Made by a program: the position numbers and the translations under genes. From NCBI GenBank assembly GCA_004211785.1, contig SHBX01000007.1:1-64000 (forward strand): DNA of 64,000 nt, read 5' to 3'. The notes below the pieces were generated by a model that was not told the origin of the DNA, made no database searches, and saw only the letters and a list, made by a program, of their open reading frames with translations. This stretch comes from Winogradskyella sp. Lineage in GTDB: Bacteria; Bacteroidota; Bacteroidia; Flavobacteriales; Flavobacteriaceae. How positions within the stretch are numbered: the first letter of the stretch is position 1; each line of letters begins with the position of its first letter. This document shows positions 7,658-17,199 of this stretch, one piece after another.

Positions 7658-8530
7658 TTACTTCGCAATCTTCATTGAATTGTAATTTATAATGAGGTTA
7701 CAGATTTCTTTTGGTATTTCTTCTTGAATAAAATGCTTTGCATCTAGTAAGTGAATATTGTCTTTCGTTATTTTCAAATCTTCTACCACCTTCTCTGCTT
7801 GAAGCTTCCAAAGCAGAAACACATCATTCTTACCCCAAATAACTGATGCTGGAATATTTAAGCTCTGTAATAGCGATTTATAGTTCTCTATGTTATGGCA
7901 TGTTTTTGAGAAAAAATAATACATCCCATTGATTTTCCCTTCTAAAAGCGGAAGTCTATATCCTTCTAATTCAGATTTAGAAAGCACAACTTTTGACAAT
8001 CCTCCTTCAAAAAGTTTTTTAATAAGAAAGTCATTGATCAACTTTGTTTTATACAAAGTCATGATTCCTTTGGTTATGAAATTTCTACCAAAACGGATAG
8101 GCGGTTTAAAACCATCTTTATAAATAATTGTATTTAATATTACAAGTCTATTAATTCTATTTGGTTGTTTTTTCAGTAATTCCCAAGTCCATAAACCACC
8201 TGCATCATGAAAAACGTGTATCCAGTTTTTTAGCTTTAATGAATCCATTAAAGCCAGCAATCTCTGCGCTTGGATTGGTTCACTATAAATCTCATAACCT
8301 TTTGGTGAATCGCTACCACCAAAACCTAACATATCGGGTACAATTACCCTGTAACCTTCATTAACAAGAGGTGTTATCATTTTTCTATACAACCATCCTG
8401 ATGTAGGGATTCCGTGTAATAATAAAAGTGCTGGACCACTTCCTTCTTCAATAAACTTAATTTCTCCATCTTTTGAAAGAAAAGATTTTTGACTTTTGCG
8501 AAAAGCTTTATAAGTGATTGTATCAAACAT
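7658..8530 (-). CDS. alpha/beta hydrolase, haloalkane dehalogenase-like
   Basis: Protein of 290 aa with the alpha/beta-hydrolase fold. Oxyanion-loop motif LLLHGIPTSGW is near 37-46. The nucleophile elbow VFHDAGG has Asp109 where esterases have Ser, as in haloalkane dehalogenases and fluoroacetate dehalogenases. The acid lies in WGKNDVF and the catalytic His in DAKHFIQEE near the C-terminus. With an Asp nucleophile it would cleave carbon-halogen bonds or epoxides through an ester intermediate; the true substrate is unknown. It sits between the Trx reductase fusion and a zinc-ribbon protein, on the same strand. Confidence 0.8.
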   Translation of the reverse strand: MFDTITYKAFRKSQKSFLSKDGEIKFIEEGSGPALLLLHGIPTSGWLYRKMITPLVNEGYRVIVPDMLGFGGSDSPKGYEIYSEPIQAQRLLALMDSLKLKNWIHVFHDAGGLWTWELLKKQPNRINRLVILNTIIYKDGFKPPIRFGRNFITKGIMTLYKTKLINDFLIKKLFEGGLSKVVLSKSELEGYRLPLLEGKINGMYYFFSKTCHNIENYKSLLQSLNIPASVIWGKNDVFLLWKLQAEKVVEDLKITKDNIHLLDAKHFIQEEIPKEICNLIINYNSMKIAK

Positions 8531-8559
8531 ATATTTTATTTTACTACTAGAACTCCAAT

Positions 8560-8838
8560 TTATACAGGTAATTTTTCAAATTTCATCCTGCAAGTCTCAC
8601 AGACATATTGATTACCTTCTGATGCAATCTTACCGAGCATTCTTGCTACTTTCATAATAAAAGTATCATAGGTATTATTATCATAGTTTCCGTTGTTACC
8701 TTTCTTAAATTTGTAATATTCGTTTTCCCATTCTTGCGCTCCCCAACAATTTGGACACACTCCTTTAGGTGCTTTACCAGTTGCTTCATTACTCTCATTT
8801 TGTTGAAAAAAGGATTTTATATTTTCTATTCTTGACAT
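8560..8838 (-). CDS. 92-aa zinc-ribbon-like protein
   Basis: Small cytoplasmic protein with CPNC (about 28-31) and CETC (about 81-84) separated by a charged helix, which would bind one zinc or iron in a rubredoxin-like knuckle. N-terminal 25 residues are polar and helical. No catalytic motif. It is 18 bp downstream of the MsrA-like gene on the same strand, so probably co-transcribed with the redox genes above it. Function unknown. Confidence 0.7.
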   Translation of the reverse strand: MSRIENIKSFFQQNESNEATGKAPKGVCPNCWGAQEWENEYYKFKKGNNGNYDNNTYDTFIMKVARMLGKIASEGNQYVCETCRMKFEKLPV

Positions 8839-8856
8839 TATATCTTGTTTTGTGTT

Positions 8857-9375
8857 TTATTTTTCTATTTTGATTTCTTTCAATTGCTCACTTACATATC
8901 CAGAATATTCTTTTAACAAGAACTGTAATTTTGGATTAATAAACGTTTCACAAAAAGGCTTTTTTGGATTTCTGTAGTAATAATTTGCGATTTCTTCGCG
9001 AGATGGTTTAAATTTTGAAAAACCAAGTACTTTAGTAACTAATTTATTATTAAAGTTTGACTGTAACTCCAAAATAGTATTCATAACAATCACTTCATCT
9101 TCTTGATTAAAAACATAAACCGCTGAACGATACTTTTTTCGCATACTGTGCTCGGATGTACTTTTATGCGTATGCAAGTGGATTTCTATTAAAACTTTTA
9201 AAGGAATAGATGAAGGGTCAAAATCTACAATTACAGCCTCAGAAAATTCAAAATGTTCATTCTTAGATGCTATCCAACCCTGCTGCACACTCTTTACCCC
9301 TTTAAGTGATTGAAAAACTGCTTCGGTACACCAATGGCAACCACCACCAAATCCTATTTTTTTTAACTTTTTCAA
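8857..9375 (-). CDS. MsrA-family protein, divergent
   Basis: Protein of 172 aa starting at TTG immediately after the stop of the upstream gene; no ATG is available. It has the MsrA active-site motif as GGCHWCTEAVF (Cys13, Cys16) in place of GCFWCxE, with KYRSAVYV and a late NPKxxFCETFINPKL segment. MsrA reduces methionine-S-sulfoxide. The Phe-to-His change next to the catalytic Cys, and the absence of the usual GHAE motif (here EFSEAV), suggest a divergent or specialised member. One of three MsrA-type genes in the window. Confidence 0.75.
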   Translation of the reverse strand: MKKLKKIGFGGGCHWCTEAVFQSLKGVKSVQQGWIASKNEHFEFSEAVIVDFDPSSIPLKVLIEIHLHTHKSTSEHSMRKKYRSAVYVFNQEDEVIVMNTILELQSNFNNKLVTKVLGFSKFKPSREEIANYYYRNPKKPFCETFINPKLQFLLKEYSGYVSEQLKEIKIEK

Positions 9376-9768
9376 CTATAAATTATGATTGTTATCAAAT
9401 TGTAATTGTCTTATTCTAACTGTTCTAAAAGCGTAAATAATTAATATAATAAATGCTATAAATAAAAATATAGTTCCCATATATAATAATAAGCTTGGCA
9501 CATCAAAGAATGAATTTGTCTCTAACAAAGCACCCAAAATACCAGAAAGCACATAAATCCCTGAAGCTAGATAAAGTAAAGCTCCTGCTCTTGTAAGTAG
9601 ACCTAACTGCTTTAGTTTTTTAGAGGAAATTAAATGCTGAAAATCAGTACATTTTTGCTGCAACAAACCATTAATCTCATTACTTAGAGTCATCATCTGA
9701 CTTGTGGTAGATAGAATAAGCATTCCTAATGCTGGTAATATTGTAATTGGTAAATACCATTCTTGCAT
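9376..9768 (-). CDS. DUF2721-like membrane protein
   Basis: About 130 aa from ATG at 9768 (MQEWYLPITILPALGMLILS). The frame is open further to a TTG at 9807, but that would overlap the upstream gene. Three transmembrane helices: residues about 5-25, 66-90 and 97-121. The first helix is followed by a SxxMxxLSNEIN loop typical of DUF2721. Role unknown in the family. Stop codon abuts the TTG start of the MsrA-like gene, so translation is probably coupled. Confidence 0.75.
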   Translation of the reverse strand: MQEWYLPITILPALGMLILSTTSQMMTLSNEINGLLQQKCTDFQHLISSKKLKQLGLLTRAGALLYLASGIYVLSGILGALLETNSFFDVPSLLLYMGTIFLFIAFIILIIYAFRTVRIRQLQFDNNHNL

Positions 9769-9779
9769 ATCCTTATATA

Positions 9780-10061
9780 TTATTTGATTACTTTTACACC
9801 TCTCCAAAAAGCAACGTGATTTTTAATCCCCTTTACCAATTCTGAAGGATTTTCATAATACCAAGCCGCATCTTTATTCTCTTTTCCATCTACTTCTAAT
9901 GAATAATATGATGCTTTTCCTTTCCAAGGGCAAGTTGAGTGCAACTCGCTAGACCTAAAGAATTCTTTATTTAAACTGTCTGGAGGAAAATAATGATTAT
10001 TCTCTATAATAACTGTTTTGTCACTTTCAGCTAATATTTGATTGTTCCATATTGCTTTCAT
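9780..10061 (-). CDS. DUF427 family protein
   Basis: Protein of 93 aa with the DUF427 signature: MKAIWNNQILAESDKTVIIENNHYFPP, the TCPWKGKASYYSLEV core, and AAWYYENP. The family forms a small beta fold and is widespread, without an agreed activity. It is first in a minus-strand run of four genes (DUF427, DUF2721, MsrA-like, zinc ribbon) with gaps of at most a few tens of bases. Confidence 0.85.
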   Translation of the reverse strand: MKAIWNNQILAESDKTVIIENNHYFPPDSLNKEFFRSSELHSTCPWKGKASYYSLEVDGKENKDAAWYYENPSELVKGIKNHVAFWRGVKVIK

Positions 10062-10138
10062 AATATACTAGTTTTATTGGTTTAAAAAAGATGAATACAT
10101 CCAAGCTCAAAATATGTTATGTTTCTATTTGCTTGAAT

Positions 10139-11848
10139 TTAGATTACTTTCAAATGTTGTTCTAAAATTCTATTTGCCTTAAAAATAGCTTTACCTTCTT
10201 TAAAGCTCAAATATGTATAGCCCTTTTCTTTATTTTTTAGACTAATCTTGCACATCATATACCAATGCCTTACAATTTCTTTCCAAGCAAAGAAAATAGA
10301 ATGTTTAGAGTCATATATGTGAGTTGGTTCGCTACCAGCCCCATTAATCTCTATAATGCTAAAACTTTTCCTTTTGGCTAAGTCTTCAAATGAATTAAGA
10401 CGAATATCTAATCGCCCATAATGAAATTCAGGCAATTCCATACAAATTGCATCAACAACATTTAAAATATCATTAGTGACTTTATTTGAGTCATCTATAA
10501 ACCTTGCTCCTCTTGTATGGCTTCCAAAAGGAACCAACACAAAATTTTTTCCTACTGGTAAAACCTCATGAATAATTTTCTTGTATTTCTTTTTCAATGT
10601 TGAGAGCTGAAAATGACTACGTGGGTTTTGTTTAATAAGATTTAGTAACGAGTCCTTACCGTTTCCAGTAACGCTTAAAAATTCTTTTGAAACAATCCCC
10701 GTGATTTTCCCTCTTTTTTCATTGGGTTGGCGGACATAAAAAACCCCAATTTCATTAGGAAAATCTATATATTCTTGAATTAAAAAATTGACTGAAATCT
10801 TATCCAAATACAGTTTTAGGTCATAAATAGTATTAATTTTTTCAACACCGAAACCCTTCATCCCAATATCTGGTTTAGCGATGAAGGGAAACTCAATGCT
10901 CGCTTCTTCAATCGCCATTTGTATTTTCGAGAGTTTTTCTCCATTAGTTATTAAAATAGTTTTGGGAATAAATTGGTTTGGAATCATATCATAAATTTCT
11001 TTCTTAGACTCCATAACCATTCCTCCATTAGTTATTTTTGGGTTAGCTGCATTAAAAAAGAAAAAAGATTTGGCTCTCATAGCAAGATATAACCAAACAG
11101 GGAATAATGGATAATATATCGCCCACATTGGCCAGAACTCCCAATGTGTTACCTGATATAGTTTTAATCGTGTATAACTATTAATTTTTGAATTAATTAA
11201 TTGTATTTTTTGTTTATGTTTTTTGTAAAACAAAACAATCAGATAAATAGAAAAACCTAAATACAAAAACCCCATTAAAAGAGATATAACACTCGAATAT
11301 TCTGTTCTATTTTCTAAAATATTTGAGCCTAATAGAATAAAAGCCAACAAAGCAGATAAGGTTCCGATTCCTATCCCTAGAAGATAAGACAGAATACTAT
11401 AAAAGGATTTATCTAATATTTTTTTTGAAATTAAAATAGTATTCCACCCCATCCAAAATGGAATTTGAAATGGATTTAACGCGCTTAATAACAAGCCTAA
11501 TAAAATTGGGGATGACAGTGTAGACTTAGTGTAGATTGTTGCTTCTAATTGTAGATTTTTATTGTAATTACCAAAATTTACTAATGAGAGATAAGTAATT
11601 AGAAGTATCGCAATTGGGTACAAATAAAATGAAAGTTTTTTGCTGAAATCTTTTTTCACAAAGCTTATTAGTGTCAATCTAACTACTACAATCTCAACAA
11701 ATACCACGGCAAAAGCAAATAAAACACCCTCCGATATAGATTTAGAAGCAGCGATTTGGAAAGCAGTAATGTTTAATGTCCCGAACGGCAATGCCCCAAA
11801 AAAGCTAATACCAAGCCCCGTTAAAAGTATTTTTATAGTCCTATTCAT
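10139..11848 (-). CDS. LysE-type permease fused to an ATP-grasp ligase
   Basis: Protein of 569 aa from ATG 11848; a TTG 39 bp upstream keeps the frame but is less likely. The N-terminal ~215 residues are a LysE/RhtB-like exporter with about six membrane helices, starting ILLTGLGISFFGALPFGTLNITAF. The C-terminal ~290 residues are an ATP-grasp domain: FIAKPDIGMKGFGVEKI, LIQEYIDFPNEIGVFY, and metal/ATP site GRLDIR...IIEINGAGSEP. ATP-grasp enzymes ligate a carboxylate to an amine or thiol. The fusion suggests that the product of a peptide-like ligation is exported, or that an imported/exported amino acid is the ligand. Substrate unknown. Confidence 0.85.
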   Translation of the reverse strand: MNRTIKILLTGLGISFFGALPFGTLNITAFQIAASKSISEGVLFAFAVVFVEIVVVRLTLISFVKKDFSKKLSFYLYPIAILLITYLSLVNFGNYNKNLQLEATIYTKSTLSSPILLGLLLSALNPFQIPFWMGWNTILISKKILDKSFYSILSYLLGIGIGTLSALLAFILLGSNILENRTEYSSVISLLMGFLYLGFSIYLIVLFYKKHKQKIQLINSKINSYTRLKLYQVTHWEFWPMWAIYYPLFPVWLYLAMRAKSFFFFNAANPKITNGGMVMESKKEIYDMIPNQFIPKTILITNGEKLSKIQMAIEEASIEFPFIAKPDIGMKGFGVEKINTIYDLKLYLDKISVNFLIQEYIDFPNEIGVFYVRQPNEKRGKITGIVSKEFLSVTGNGKDSLLNLIKQNPRSHFQLSTLKKKYKKIIHEVLPVGKNFVLVPFGSHTRGARFIDDSNKVTNDILNVVDAICMELPEFHYGRLDIRLNSFEDLAKRKSFSIIEINGAGSEPTHIYDSKHSIFFAWKEIVRHWYMMCKISLKNKEKGYTYLSFKEGKAIFKANRILEQHLKVI

Positions 11849-11910
11849 ATTATTTTTACAATAGCAATAATTATTAAGTAGTTGCAAAAATTACAACCAG
11901 TTATTAAAAG

Positions 11911-13155
11911 CTATTTATATATCCATTTCAGTAATTTCCCTATACTCAAGCCTTGTACTAATATTGAGAAAAGCACGACAATGTATGTGATAACTATAAT
12001 GTGATTTCCATATTCATAATTCCCCAAACTTAATGCCAGAGCTATAGATATACCTCCTCGCAATCCTCCCCAGGTAAGAACTTTTATAGTACTCATCGGC
12101 GACATATCATCTTTATGCTTTAATAAAGAATACATAGAAAAGACCGAAAAAAAACGACTACCAAGAACAATGAGTACCGCCAATAAACCAAAGATTATTG
12201 TTGTCGTATCAAAATCCAATAAATGTAGCGCCAGTCCTATAAGCACAAATAAAACTCCATTAAGAACTTCATCAAGCACTTCCCATATCTCGTTAAGTAA
12301 ATGAATAGATTCGGGTGCCTCTTTTTGGTTAATATTAAGTTTATTTCCAATAACTAATCCGGCAACCACCATTGCTAAAGGGCCTGATACGTGAATAAGG
12401 CTTGCAAGGGAGTAGCCTGTCATACAAACAGCTAAACTAATAATTACCGTAAGTTGAGGATTAGAACAACTGTTTTTTATGAGCAAATAACCTATAAAAC
12501 CTAAAGCGAGGCCATATAGAAGCCCTCCAATGGCTTCTTCTACAAATAACAAACCTATCTCAGATGCTACGTGCGAATCATCTACTCCAGACATTGGCAA
12601 CAACAATAGTAATCCTGAAAAAACAACCACGCCTATACCGTCGTTAAATAATGATTCCCCTTCGATTTTAAGTTGTAGACTTTTAGAAACTGTTGTATTC
12701 TTTAAAATAGCAAGTACAGCAATAGGGTCTGTGGGAGATATTAAAGCCCCAAACAATAATGCATATATAAACGGAAAGTCAAGACCAAATAACTTTGAAG
12801 CGCCATATATGAGACCTCCCACCAGCGCAGTTGATATTAAGGTCCCAAGTGTTGCAAATAAAAATACAGACCATCGCTCCTTTTTAAGGTCTGAAATATT
12901 AATATGTATCGCTCCTGCAAAAAGCAAAAAGCTTAAAAGTACATCAAATAATAAATGCTCAAAATCTGCATCTAAGACTAATGTACAAAAGAATAGAAAT
13001 AGATTTGGGTAAAGTGGTTTTAATAAATAGATAAGACCTACTGCAACTAGGCTTAATACCATAAGGCCAATAGTTGTGGGTAGTTTCAGCCACTTGTTAT
13101 TTATAAAGCTAAACAGCGCAGATATACCAAATATTATTGCAAAAGATTGTAACAT
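11911..13155 (-). CDS. NhaP-type Na+(K+)/H+ antiporter
   Basis: Protein of 414 aa with about 12 membrane helices (CPA1 family). Transport motifs are SPTDPIAVLA in the fifth/sixth helix region and EGESLFNDGIGVVVF, whose ND pair binds the cation. It lacks the long cytoplasmic tail of larger NhaP proteins. It exchanges monovalent cations for protons at the inner membrane. Last gene of the overlapping minus-strand operon that begins at 19056; 2 bp separate it from the upstream gene. Confidence 0.9.
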   Translation of the reverse strand: MLQSFAIIFGISALFSFINNKWLKLPTTIGLMVLSLVAVGLIYLLKPLYPNLFLFFCTLVLDADFEHLLFDVLLSFLLFAGAIHINISDLKKERWSVFLFATLGTLISTALVGGLIYGASKLFGLDFPFIYALLFGALISPTDPIAVLAILKNTTVSKSLQLKIEGESLFNDGIGVVVFSGLLLLLPMSGVDDSHVASEIGLLFVEEAIGGLLYGLALGFIGYLLIKNSCSNPQLTVIISLAVCMTGYSLASLIHVSGPLAMVVAGLVIGNKLNINQKEAPESIHLLNEIWEVLDEVLNGVLFVLIGLALHLLDFDTTTIIFGLLAVLIVLGSRFFSVFSMYSLLKHKDDMSPMSTIKVLTWGGLRGGISIALALSLGNYEYGNHIIVITYIVVLFSILVQGLSIGKLLKWIYK

Positions 13156-13157
13156 AA

Positions 13158-13982
13158 TTATTGTTTTAATTTATTAAGCAAGCCTTTGGTACTTTCCAGT
13201 AAAAAGGGTTTTGCTATAGTTAAATAGTCCTCTATTGTATTAAACTCGGTAATAGGCAATACCGCCCCATTCCAGTTTATATGCTCCCAATACCCGTTTT
13301 TTAATGGTTTCAAGTCAATTGGCTTTACTACTGCACCTTTGTAAACCATACTATTATAAAAATATGGCACATCTATTACCTCATCGTCCGCAGATGCAAG
13401 GCCAGCCCACTGATTGAGACCCTTATTGTCATTATGAAAGATTCCTGTATCAAAGTTGGTTTTCCATATACGGATTTCACTCTCTATGGTTAACTCCTGG
13501 GTTATCTCGGATAAAATTCTGTTTGCTCCGTCTCGCAACTGCATCCACATTGTCTTACTTTTTGAATCAATTGATTTTGAAATTCCATCCTCATCAAAAT
13601 GTTGCGGAAATCTAAATTCAACAACTTCAGGACAACTGGAAGATGCAATACCATTCGCCACAAGCACTTTTTGAATACCACTTATAATATGAAAATAACT
13701 TTGTGTCGCCTCAATAGTCGCTTTTATTTTGCCACTAGCTACACTATAAAAGTGAAAAGCGTTTTCTACTACATCAAAAGCGATAAATAGATTTCCATTT
13801 GGTGTCTCAAATTGTCTTCCTTCTATTTGCTTTGTATTGTGATTGTAAAAGAAATTAGTGTGACTATCATCTGGTTTTGGTGGGACAAATAGTTCTCCTA
13901 TTGTACCCACGATTCTTCCCCAATTGTGAAACACTTGGTCACATACAATCAGTTGGTCTATGGTGGTTTTGGTTAGTTTCAT
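13158..13982 (-). CDS. hypothetical protein in the Rieske-TPP operon
   Basis: Soluble 274-aa protein without signal or membrane segment. It contains many aromatic residues and beta-type segments (NLFIAFDVVENAFHFYSVASG), two conserved-looking Cys-poor halves, and a middle helix (MWMQLRDGANRILSEIT). I do not recognise the family. It is 3 bp downstream of the Rieske-TPP gene and 2 bp upstream of the antiporter, so it almost certainly works with one of them. Confidence 0.7.
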   Translation of the reverse strand: MKLTKTTIDQLIVCDQVFHNWGRIVGTIGELFVPPKPDDSHTNFFYNHNTKQIEGRQFETPNGNLFIAFDVVENAFHFYSVASGKIKATIEATQSYFHIISGIQKVLVANGIASSSCPEVVEFRFPQHFDEDGISKSIDSKSKTMWMQLRDGANRILSEITQELTIESEIRIWKTNFDTGIFHNDNKGLNQWAGLASADDEVIDVPYFYNSMVYKGAVVKPIDLKPLKNGYWEHINWNGAVLPITEFNTIEDYLTIAKPFLLESTKGLLNKLKQ

Positions 13983-13985
13983 AAT

Positions 13986-15941
13986 CTATATCAATTTTAC
14001 GTCTGATATTACTTCAAGTAATGCTGGACCATCGTGTGCCATAGCCTTTGCCATAGCATCTTTGAGTTGTGATTGCTCAGTTACTTTAATTCCTAAAGCA
14101 CCACATCCATTCGCATATTCTACAAAGTCCGGATTTACTAGACTCGTTGCCCAAACATCGAACATTCCAGCACGTTGCTCTTTTGAAATCTTACCAAGCT
14201 CATTATTATTTATTAAGATGAGTTTAATTGGCATTTTATATTTTACTGCTGTTGTTATCTCTGCTAAATATTGGCAGAAACCACCATCTCCTGCAACGGC
14301 AATTACAGGTCTTGAATCTCCAACTGCCGCCCAAGCTCCAATAGCTGCTGGATATGCAAAACCGATAGAACCTAAATAGCCAGACATAATGAAAGACTGT
14401 TGTTTGCTTTCAAAATAACGTCCCAAAGAGTAGGCGTTATTCCCAACATCTACGGTAATTACAGCATTTTCTGGTGCTTGTTTTGTTAGTTCATCAAACA
14501 CAGCAATAGAACTTATTCCATTTCCTAAATCATCAAGTAATCGCTTTTGCTTTTCTTCTCTCCAAATTGCCCATCTATCACTAATTTCAGAAGTGTGGTT
14601 TACCTTAATCGATTTATCCAAATCTTGCTCTAGTAACATTCCAACAGTAACAGAAATCTCTCCCCAAACCGCAGCATCTACTTTATGAAATTTACTCAAT
14701 GCCATTGGGTCAAAGTCAATTTGAATCGTAGGTTTTTTAGGTGTAACTCCTGTGTGCTTTGAGAACGATGCTCCGATAACTAATAAAGCATCAGATTCAT
14801 TCATAAAGTAAGAAGCGATTGGTGTACCACTTCTTCCAAGGACACCGCAACCTAATGGGTGTGTATCTGGTATCAATCCTTTTCCCTTAAATGTTGTTAG
14901 AACTGGACAATTGAGCGACTCTGCCAACTCAATAACTTTATCCATATGAAAACGTGCACCGTGACCTACGATAATCGTTGGCCGTTTTGCTATTTTCAAT
15001 ATTTCTATTGCTTTCGCAAAAGCTTCTTTTGGTGGCGCAATAGTAAGTGGTGTAATTCTATCTTCAGAACTTGATGCCTTATCATTTTCATCTGCGATTA
15101 TCGTTTGCATTTCATCAGGGAATGTTAAATGCGATACATCACGATTGATTATAGCGTGCTTAATTGCAAGTGTCATTAATTCACTGTGCCTGCTGTTATT
15201 TAGCACTCTATGATTAAATCCCGAAACACTACCAAAGGCATTGACTAAATCTAATTCTTGAAAATTACCTGTACCGATGACCTGCGTATCTACTTGCCCA
15301 GTTAAAGCTAACAATGGTGCTCTATCTACCTTCGCATCCCACATCCCTGTGTACATATTTGTTGCACCTGGACCTGCGATGGCAAAACAAGCTGCTGGTT
15401 TCCCTGTCAACTTGCCATATGCCGAAGCTGCAAAAGATGCCGCACCTTCGTGACGTATACCTATAAATTTCAAATTCCCATTTTCTTCTTGACGCCTCAA
15501 AGCGTCAGCAAGTCCAAGATTAGAATGACCTACCATTCCAAAAACACTATCCACTCCCCAATTAACCATCGTTTCCGCCATAATGTCTGTAACTGTGGTT
15601 TCGTGTTCTTGTTCTTCCTCTAATTCTACATAAATGGCTTCGTTTTCAGTTTTAACATTAAAAGTTTCAAGTCCGTCCCCAAAACCATCTGGAGACATTC
15701 CTGTACAGGGATGATAATCCCACCCATGCCAAGGACAACGTAACCAACCATCTTCTATACTCCCTTCACCTAAAGGGCCTCCTTGATGCGGGCAGGAATT
15801 ATCTAATGCACTGAACTTTCCTTTATAATGCGTAAGGCATATGCTTTGATGACCAGCTACTACCGTAGTTACGCGACCTTCTGGAAGACTTTTCCTATTG
15901 TCTAATACTTTGTGCCATATTAATTTTTTATTCTGTTCCAC
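13986..15941 (-). CDS. Rieske ferredoxin-TPP enzyme fusion (pyruvate oxidase-like)
   Basis: Protein of 651 aa from a GTG start that overlaps the upstream gene by 14 bp. Residues about 8-110 are a Rieske domain with ligands C50-P-H52 and C69-P-W-H72. From about 118 on it is a full TPP-dependent enzyme: catalytic Glu in IRHEGAASFAASAYGK, central FAD/ADP-type domain, and the TPP/Mg motif GDGGFCQYLAEI...NNNELGKI. The C-terminal half is closest in feel to pyruvate oxidase/PoxB. These enzymes decarboxylate a 2-oxoacid; here the Rieske cluster could accept the electrons directly. Substrate and acceptor are inference. Confidence 0.88.
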   Translation of the reverse strand: MEQNKKLIWHKVLDNRKSLPEGRVTTVVAGHQSICLTHYKGKFSALDNSCPHQGGPLGEGSIEDGWLRCPWHGWDYHPCTGMSPDGFGDGLETFNVKTENEAIYVELEEEQEHETTVTDIMAETMVNWGVDSVFGMVGHSNLGLADALRRQEENGNLKFIGIRHEGAASFAASAYGKLTGKPAACFAIAGPGATNMYTGMWDAKVDRAPLLALTGQVDTQVIGTGNFQELDLVNAFGSVSGFNHRVLNNSRHSELMTLAIKHAIINRDVSHLTFPDEMQTIIADENDKASSSEDRITPLTIAPPKEAFAKAIEILKIAKRPTIIVGHGARFHMDKVIELAESLNCPVLTTFKGKGLIPDTHPLGCGVLGRSGTPIASYFMNESDALLVIGASFSKHTGVTPKKPTIQIDFDPMALSKFHKVDAAVWGEISVTVGMLLEQDLDKSIKVNHTSEISDRWAIWREEKQKRLLDDLGNGISSIAVFDELTKQAPENAVITVDVGNNAYSLGRYFESKQQSFIMSGYLGSIGFAYPAAIGAWAAVGDSRPVIAVAGDGGFCQYLAEITTAVKYKMPIKLILINNNELGKISKEQRAGMFDVWATSLVNPDFVEYANGCGALGIKVTEQSQLKDAMAKAMAHDGPALLEVISDVKLI

Positions 15942-17199
15942 TGCTAAATAATTTAGGTTTTATAGTAATCATAGACCATAAAAAGTAATTTACTTCATTA
16001 GAATCTACATTTTTTAGAATTTTAAGACTTTCCTTTGCAAACATGTGGGAATAACCAACTAACACGTCTACAAACTTTAGCGGTTTATATATGAAAACCA
16101 TATCTAATTCTGTCCCAAGCTGTTTAGATGCTTGTGAAGAAATAGCTCTAGGGCTTGAAAAGTTGTGCAAAGCCGCATTTAACTTTGTTTTTTCTGAAAA
16201 AGAAAAACAGAGTTCCGCGTTAACATCTATTAATCCGACACTATTAATGTGTTCTCCTCCAACATAGAAGTAATCCATAAACCCATTGTACTTATGATTG
16301 TTCCCAAAAAAAGGTGTAAAAGCTCGATTTCTTCCTTTATTTGGAGCCCCACCTTCATTACCACTCAAATATTGAAGTGCTAGAGTGAATTTCGTTGTTT
16401 TTTCTTCCCAAGAACCTAAAAGACTATAAAAATATGATTGTAAATTATTCCCTGTAGCATCGTCTCCTATTTGTCCGAAAATATTTGCATTAAGCATTAG
16501 CTTGCTTCTCTTATATTTAAAGTGCCCTCCAATAGTCTGATTGTAATAAGTGTCATTATTATTGGCATTATTTTCATCTAAAAATTGAAATCCAATATTT
16601 GCAAGTAAAAGACTTACTGAAAAATTATTAAACAGCTTATATGCTCTAACCAATTGCATAGATTTATATGTTCTTGGAGTAAGAAGTGTATTGTCGGTAA
16701 GACCATCTTCACTTTGATTATAAGCCAAACCTGCATCTAGACTAAAATTATTTTTTGCATACCTAAACATTACGGCATCATGAGCCCTCCCTTGCTGCAC
16801 CCAATTTGAAGTACCAAAAAAGCGCAAATCATCATACGTTATCTCTTGCCTTCCCACTTTTAAAGTTAGGTCATCATTAATATTAAATTTCCCCCAAGCT
16901 TGAAATAAAGCTAAACCATTTTCATCATTTAGATTTAATTGTGGTACGTCTCCCCAAAGCCTTATGTTCTGCAAACTAATAAACAGTTCAAGGTTTTTGG
17001 TTGTATAAAATGTATTTAATCTTGTTCTCTGCGATATTAGTGCGGAAGCATCTTCATCTTCAGGAAATATTGTACGGTAGCCGTGCCTATATTCTAATCT
17101 AGGTCTTAATTCTGCATCTATACTGAATTGAGCTGTTATACTTAATGGGTAACCACAAGACATAATCAGCATCGATAATATAGAAGCTTTTCTAATCAT
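15928..17199 (-). CDS. outer-membrane beta-barrel, alginate-export family
   Basis: Protein of 423 aa with a cleavable signal (ILSMLIMSCGYPLSITA) and alternating amphipathic strands ending in a porin-like C-terminal segment. SIDAELRPRLEYRHGY and ISQRTRLNTFYTTKNLELFISLQNIRLWG are the N-terminal signature of the alginate-export/short-chain OM porin family seen in Bacteroidota. It would give the operon's substrate or product passage across the outer membrane. Overlaps the TlpA-like gene by 8 bp and the Rieske-TPP gene by 14 bp. Confidence 0.85.
   Translation of the reverse strand: MIRKASILSMLIMSCGYPLSITAQFSIDAELRPRLEYRHGYRTIFPEDEDASALISQRTRLNTFYTTKNLELFISLQNIRLWGDVPQLNLNDENGLALFQAWGKFNINDDLTLKVGRQEITYDDLRFFGTSNWVQQGRAHDAVMFRYAKNNFSLDAGLAYNQSEDGLTDNTLLTPRTYKSMQLVRAYKLFNNFSVSLLLANIGFQFLDENNANNNDTYYNQTIGGHFKYKRSKLMLNANIFGQIGDDATGNNLQSYFYSLLGSWEEKTTKFTLALQYLSGNEGGAPNKGRNRAFTPFFGNNHKYNGFMDYFYVGGEHINSVGLIDVNAELCFSFSEKTKLNAALHNFSSPRAISSQASKQLGTELDMVFIYKPLKFVDVLVGYSHMFAKESLKILKNVDSNEVNYFLWSMITIKPKLFSSGTE

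Noticed and set aside
12530-13012. 160-aa plus-strand ORF inside the antiporter gene
   Set aside because: Exactly antisense to the conserved membrane protein; shadow of its codon pattern.
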